The notes under the pieces: model-generated
What the model was told of the DNA's origin: nothing
The model's database searches: none
Seen by the model: the letters and a program-made list of their open reading frames with translations, nothing else
Position numbers and translations under genes: made by a program
Part shown: piece after piece, positions 5,478-6,134 of the stretch
Numbering within the stretch: the stretch's first letter is position 1
Layout of the letters: every line of letters begins with the position of its first letter
Assembly: GCA_002389265.1 (NCBI GenBank)
Contig: DGOD01000072.1
Span: 1 to 6,134 of the forward strand
Reading direction: 5' to 3'
DNA length: 6,134 bases
Origin: Gammaproteobacteria bacterium UBA4475
Lineage (GTDB): Bacteria > Pseudomonadota > Gammaproteobacteria > Pseudomonadales > Azotimanducaceae

Positions 5478-6134
5478 TCAAAACTTCGCCTCGACACCCA
5501 GTCGAAGACGCTCGTCGATGGCTTCGCGACCGTCTTTCACGCCTTTGTCATGCTTGTAAAGGTAGCGCGCCGTGATGCTCATGATAGCATTAATTGGAAA
5601 TTTTGAGCTGATACTGCTGGCATCTACATTTTCATTTGAATGACCTATAAACTGGCGTTTTGTATGTGTGAGTGACACGCAGATGGCATCCGTTAATGGA
5701 TACTTTAGGCTAAATTTGTGCGAAACAAAGTCACGCACCCTATCATCTTCGTCGACGATATTGCGATCGCGCTGACCGACACCGGCGCTATACTTAAAGA
5801 CCTCGCATGGTGCGTGATAGTTATCGCCCCATATGGCATAGCCACCACCAAACATGATGGATGTATCTCGCTCGATACCGGCGAAGTCATCTCGTGAGTA
5901 GTTAATATTAGTGAATCCGATCAGTTTTGGGTTGGTGGTGCTCTGGTAAGTGAAGTCGTTGTTCAGCGTGAATTTGTGGTACGTGTCTTCGTAACGTTGA
6001 GTCTCGACAGTATTATCTTCTGTAAAAAATTGTATCGTGTAAAAGTCTTCTCTCAAGGTGTAATCCACGTCGAATTCCCACAATAGCTGTGCTGTCAAAG
6101 CCTGATCTCGTTTGGCTGCTAGATCATAGTCTCG
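5478..6134 (-). CDS. DUF481 (YdiY-like) outer-membrane beta-barrel protein, 5' end beyond window
   Basis: The frame is open from the window edge at 6134 to the TGA at 5478-5480, giving 218 visible residues; the N-terminus and any signal peptide are outside. A TTG at 6098 is an internal codon, not the start, because the frame continues upstream as RDYDLAAKRDQA. The sequence alternates polar and hydrophobic residues in strand-length blocks and ends in Phe, as expected for an outer-membrane barrel recognised by the BAM complex. The pattern TQRYEDTYHKFTLNNDFTY, then NYSRDDFAGIERDTSIMFGGGY, then a late LRLGVEAKF end, resembles the DUF481 family (putative salt-induced outer-membrane proteins such as YdiY). 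The molecular function of this family is poorly defined. The gene is co-directional with the T6SS genes but 360 bp away, so a functional link is not evident. Another small outer-membrane barrel family is possible. Confidence 0.75.
   Translation of the reverse strand, partial: RDYDLAAKRDQALTAQLLWEFDVDYTLREDFYTIQFFTEDNTVETQRYEDTYHKFTLNNDFTYQSTTNPKLIGFTNINYSRDDFAGIERDTSIMFGGGYAIWGDNYHAPCEVFKYSAGVGQRDRNIVDEDDRVRDFVSHKFSLKYPLTDAICVSLTHTKRQFIGHSNENVDASSISSKFPINAIMSITARYLYKHDKGVKDGREAIDERLRLGVEAKF

Noticed and set aside
5285..5497. 70-codon minus-strand frame starting at GTG, overlapping the end of the DUF481 gene
   Set aside because: No recognisable motif, no Shine-Dalgarno, and composition typical of non-coding sequence; called intergenic instead.
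5316..5606. 96-codon plus-strand frame crossing the gap into the DUF481 gene
   Set aside because: Nearly half is antisense to the conserved barrel end and the rest has no family signature.

Overview
The window carries part of a type VI secretion system (T6SS) tip and cargo-loading locus. All three recognisable genes lie on the minus strand, so transcription runs from high to low coordinates. The protein families, roughly balanced base composition and gene style suggest a gammaproteobacterium, possibly marine or environmental. This is inference; no rRNA or other taxonomic marker is present.

Layout in the direction of transcription: (1) 6134-5478 is the 3' part of a gene for a YdiY/DUF481-type outer-membrane beta-barrel protein, cut by the window edge. 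(2) 5477-5118 is a 360-bp gap with no convincing gene. It holds several inverted repeats, a possible extended -10 and a leader with alternative pairings. (3) 5117-2196 is a complete 973-residue gene fusing an N-terminal DUF2169 domain (T6SS adaptor/chaperone family) to a Gln-rich coiled coil and a long C-terminal pentapeptide-repeat beta-helix. (4) 2195-2044 is a 152-bp gap with a good Shine-Dalgarno for the next gene and a pair of imperfect direct repeats. (5) 2043-1 is vgrG, whose 681 visible codons cover the gp27-like base, the gp5-like OB fold, the start of the beta-helix and part of a C-terminal extension running off the window.

How the genes fit together: VgrG trimers form the spike tip of the T6SS needle. 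DUF2169 proteins are known from vgrG/PAAR/effector clusters, where they help load an effector onto the tip. The pair here therefore probably forms a delivery module, with the effector and immunity genes expected downstream of vgrG, outside the window. The DUF481 gene has no evident link to secretion and probably marks the edge of the module.

The most notable observations are a sharp alanine-codon shift in vgrG near base 404, coinciding with one copy of a 15-bp direct repeat and suggesting a swapped C-terminal tail; the DUF2169/coiled-coil/pentapeptide fusion; a beta-helix in which all 14 cysteines occupy the same inward-facing repeat position; and mutually exclusive hairpins in the DUF2169 leader.
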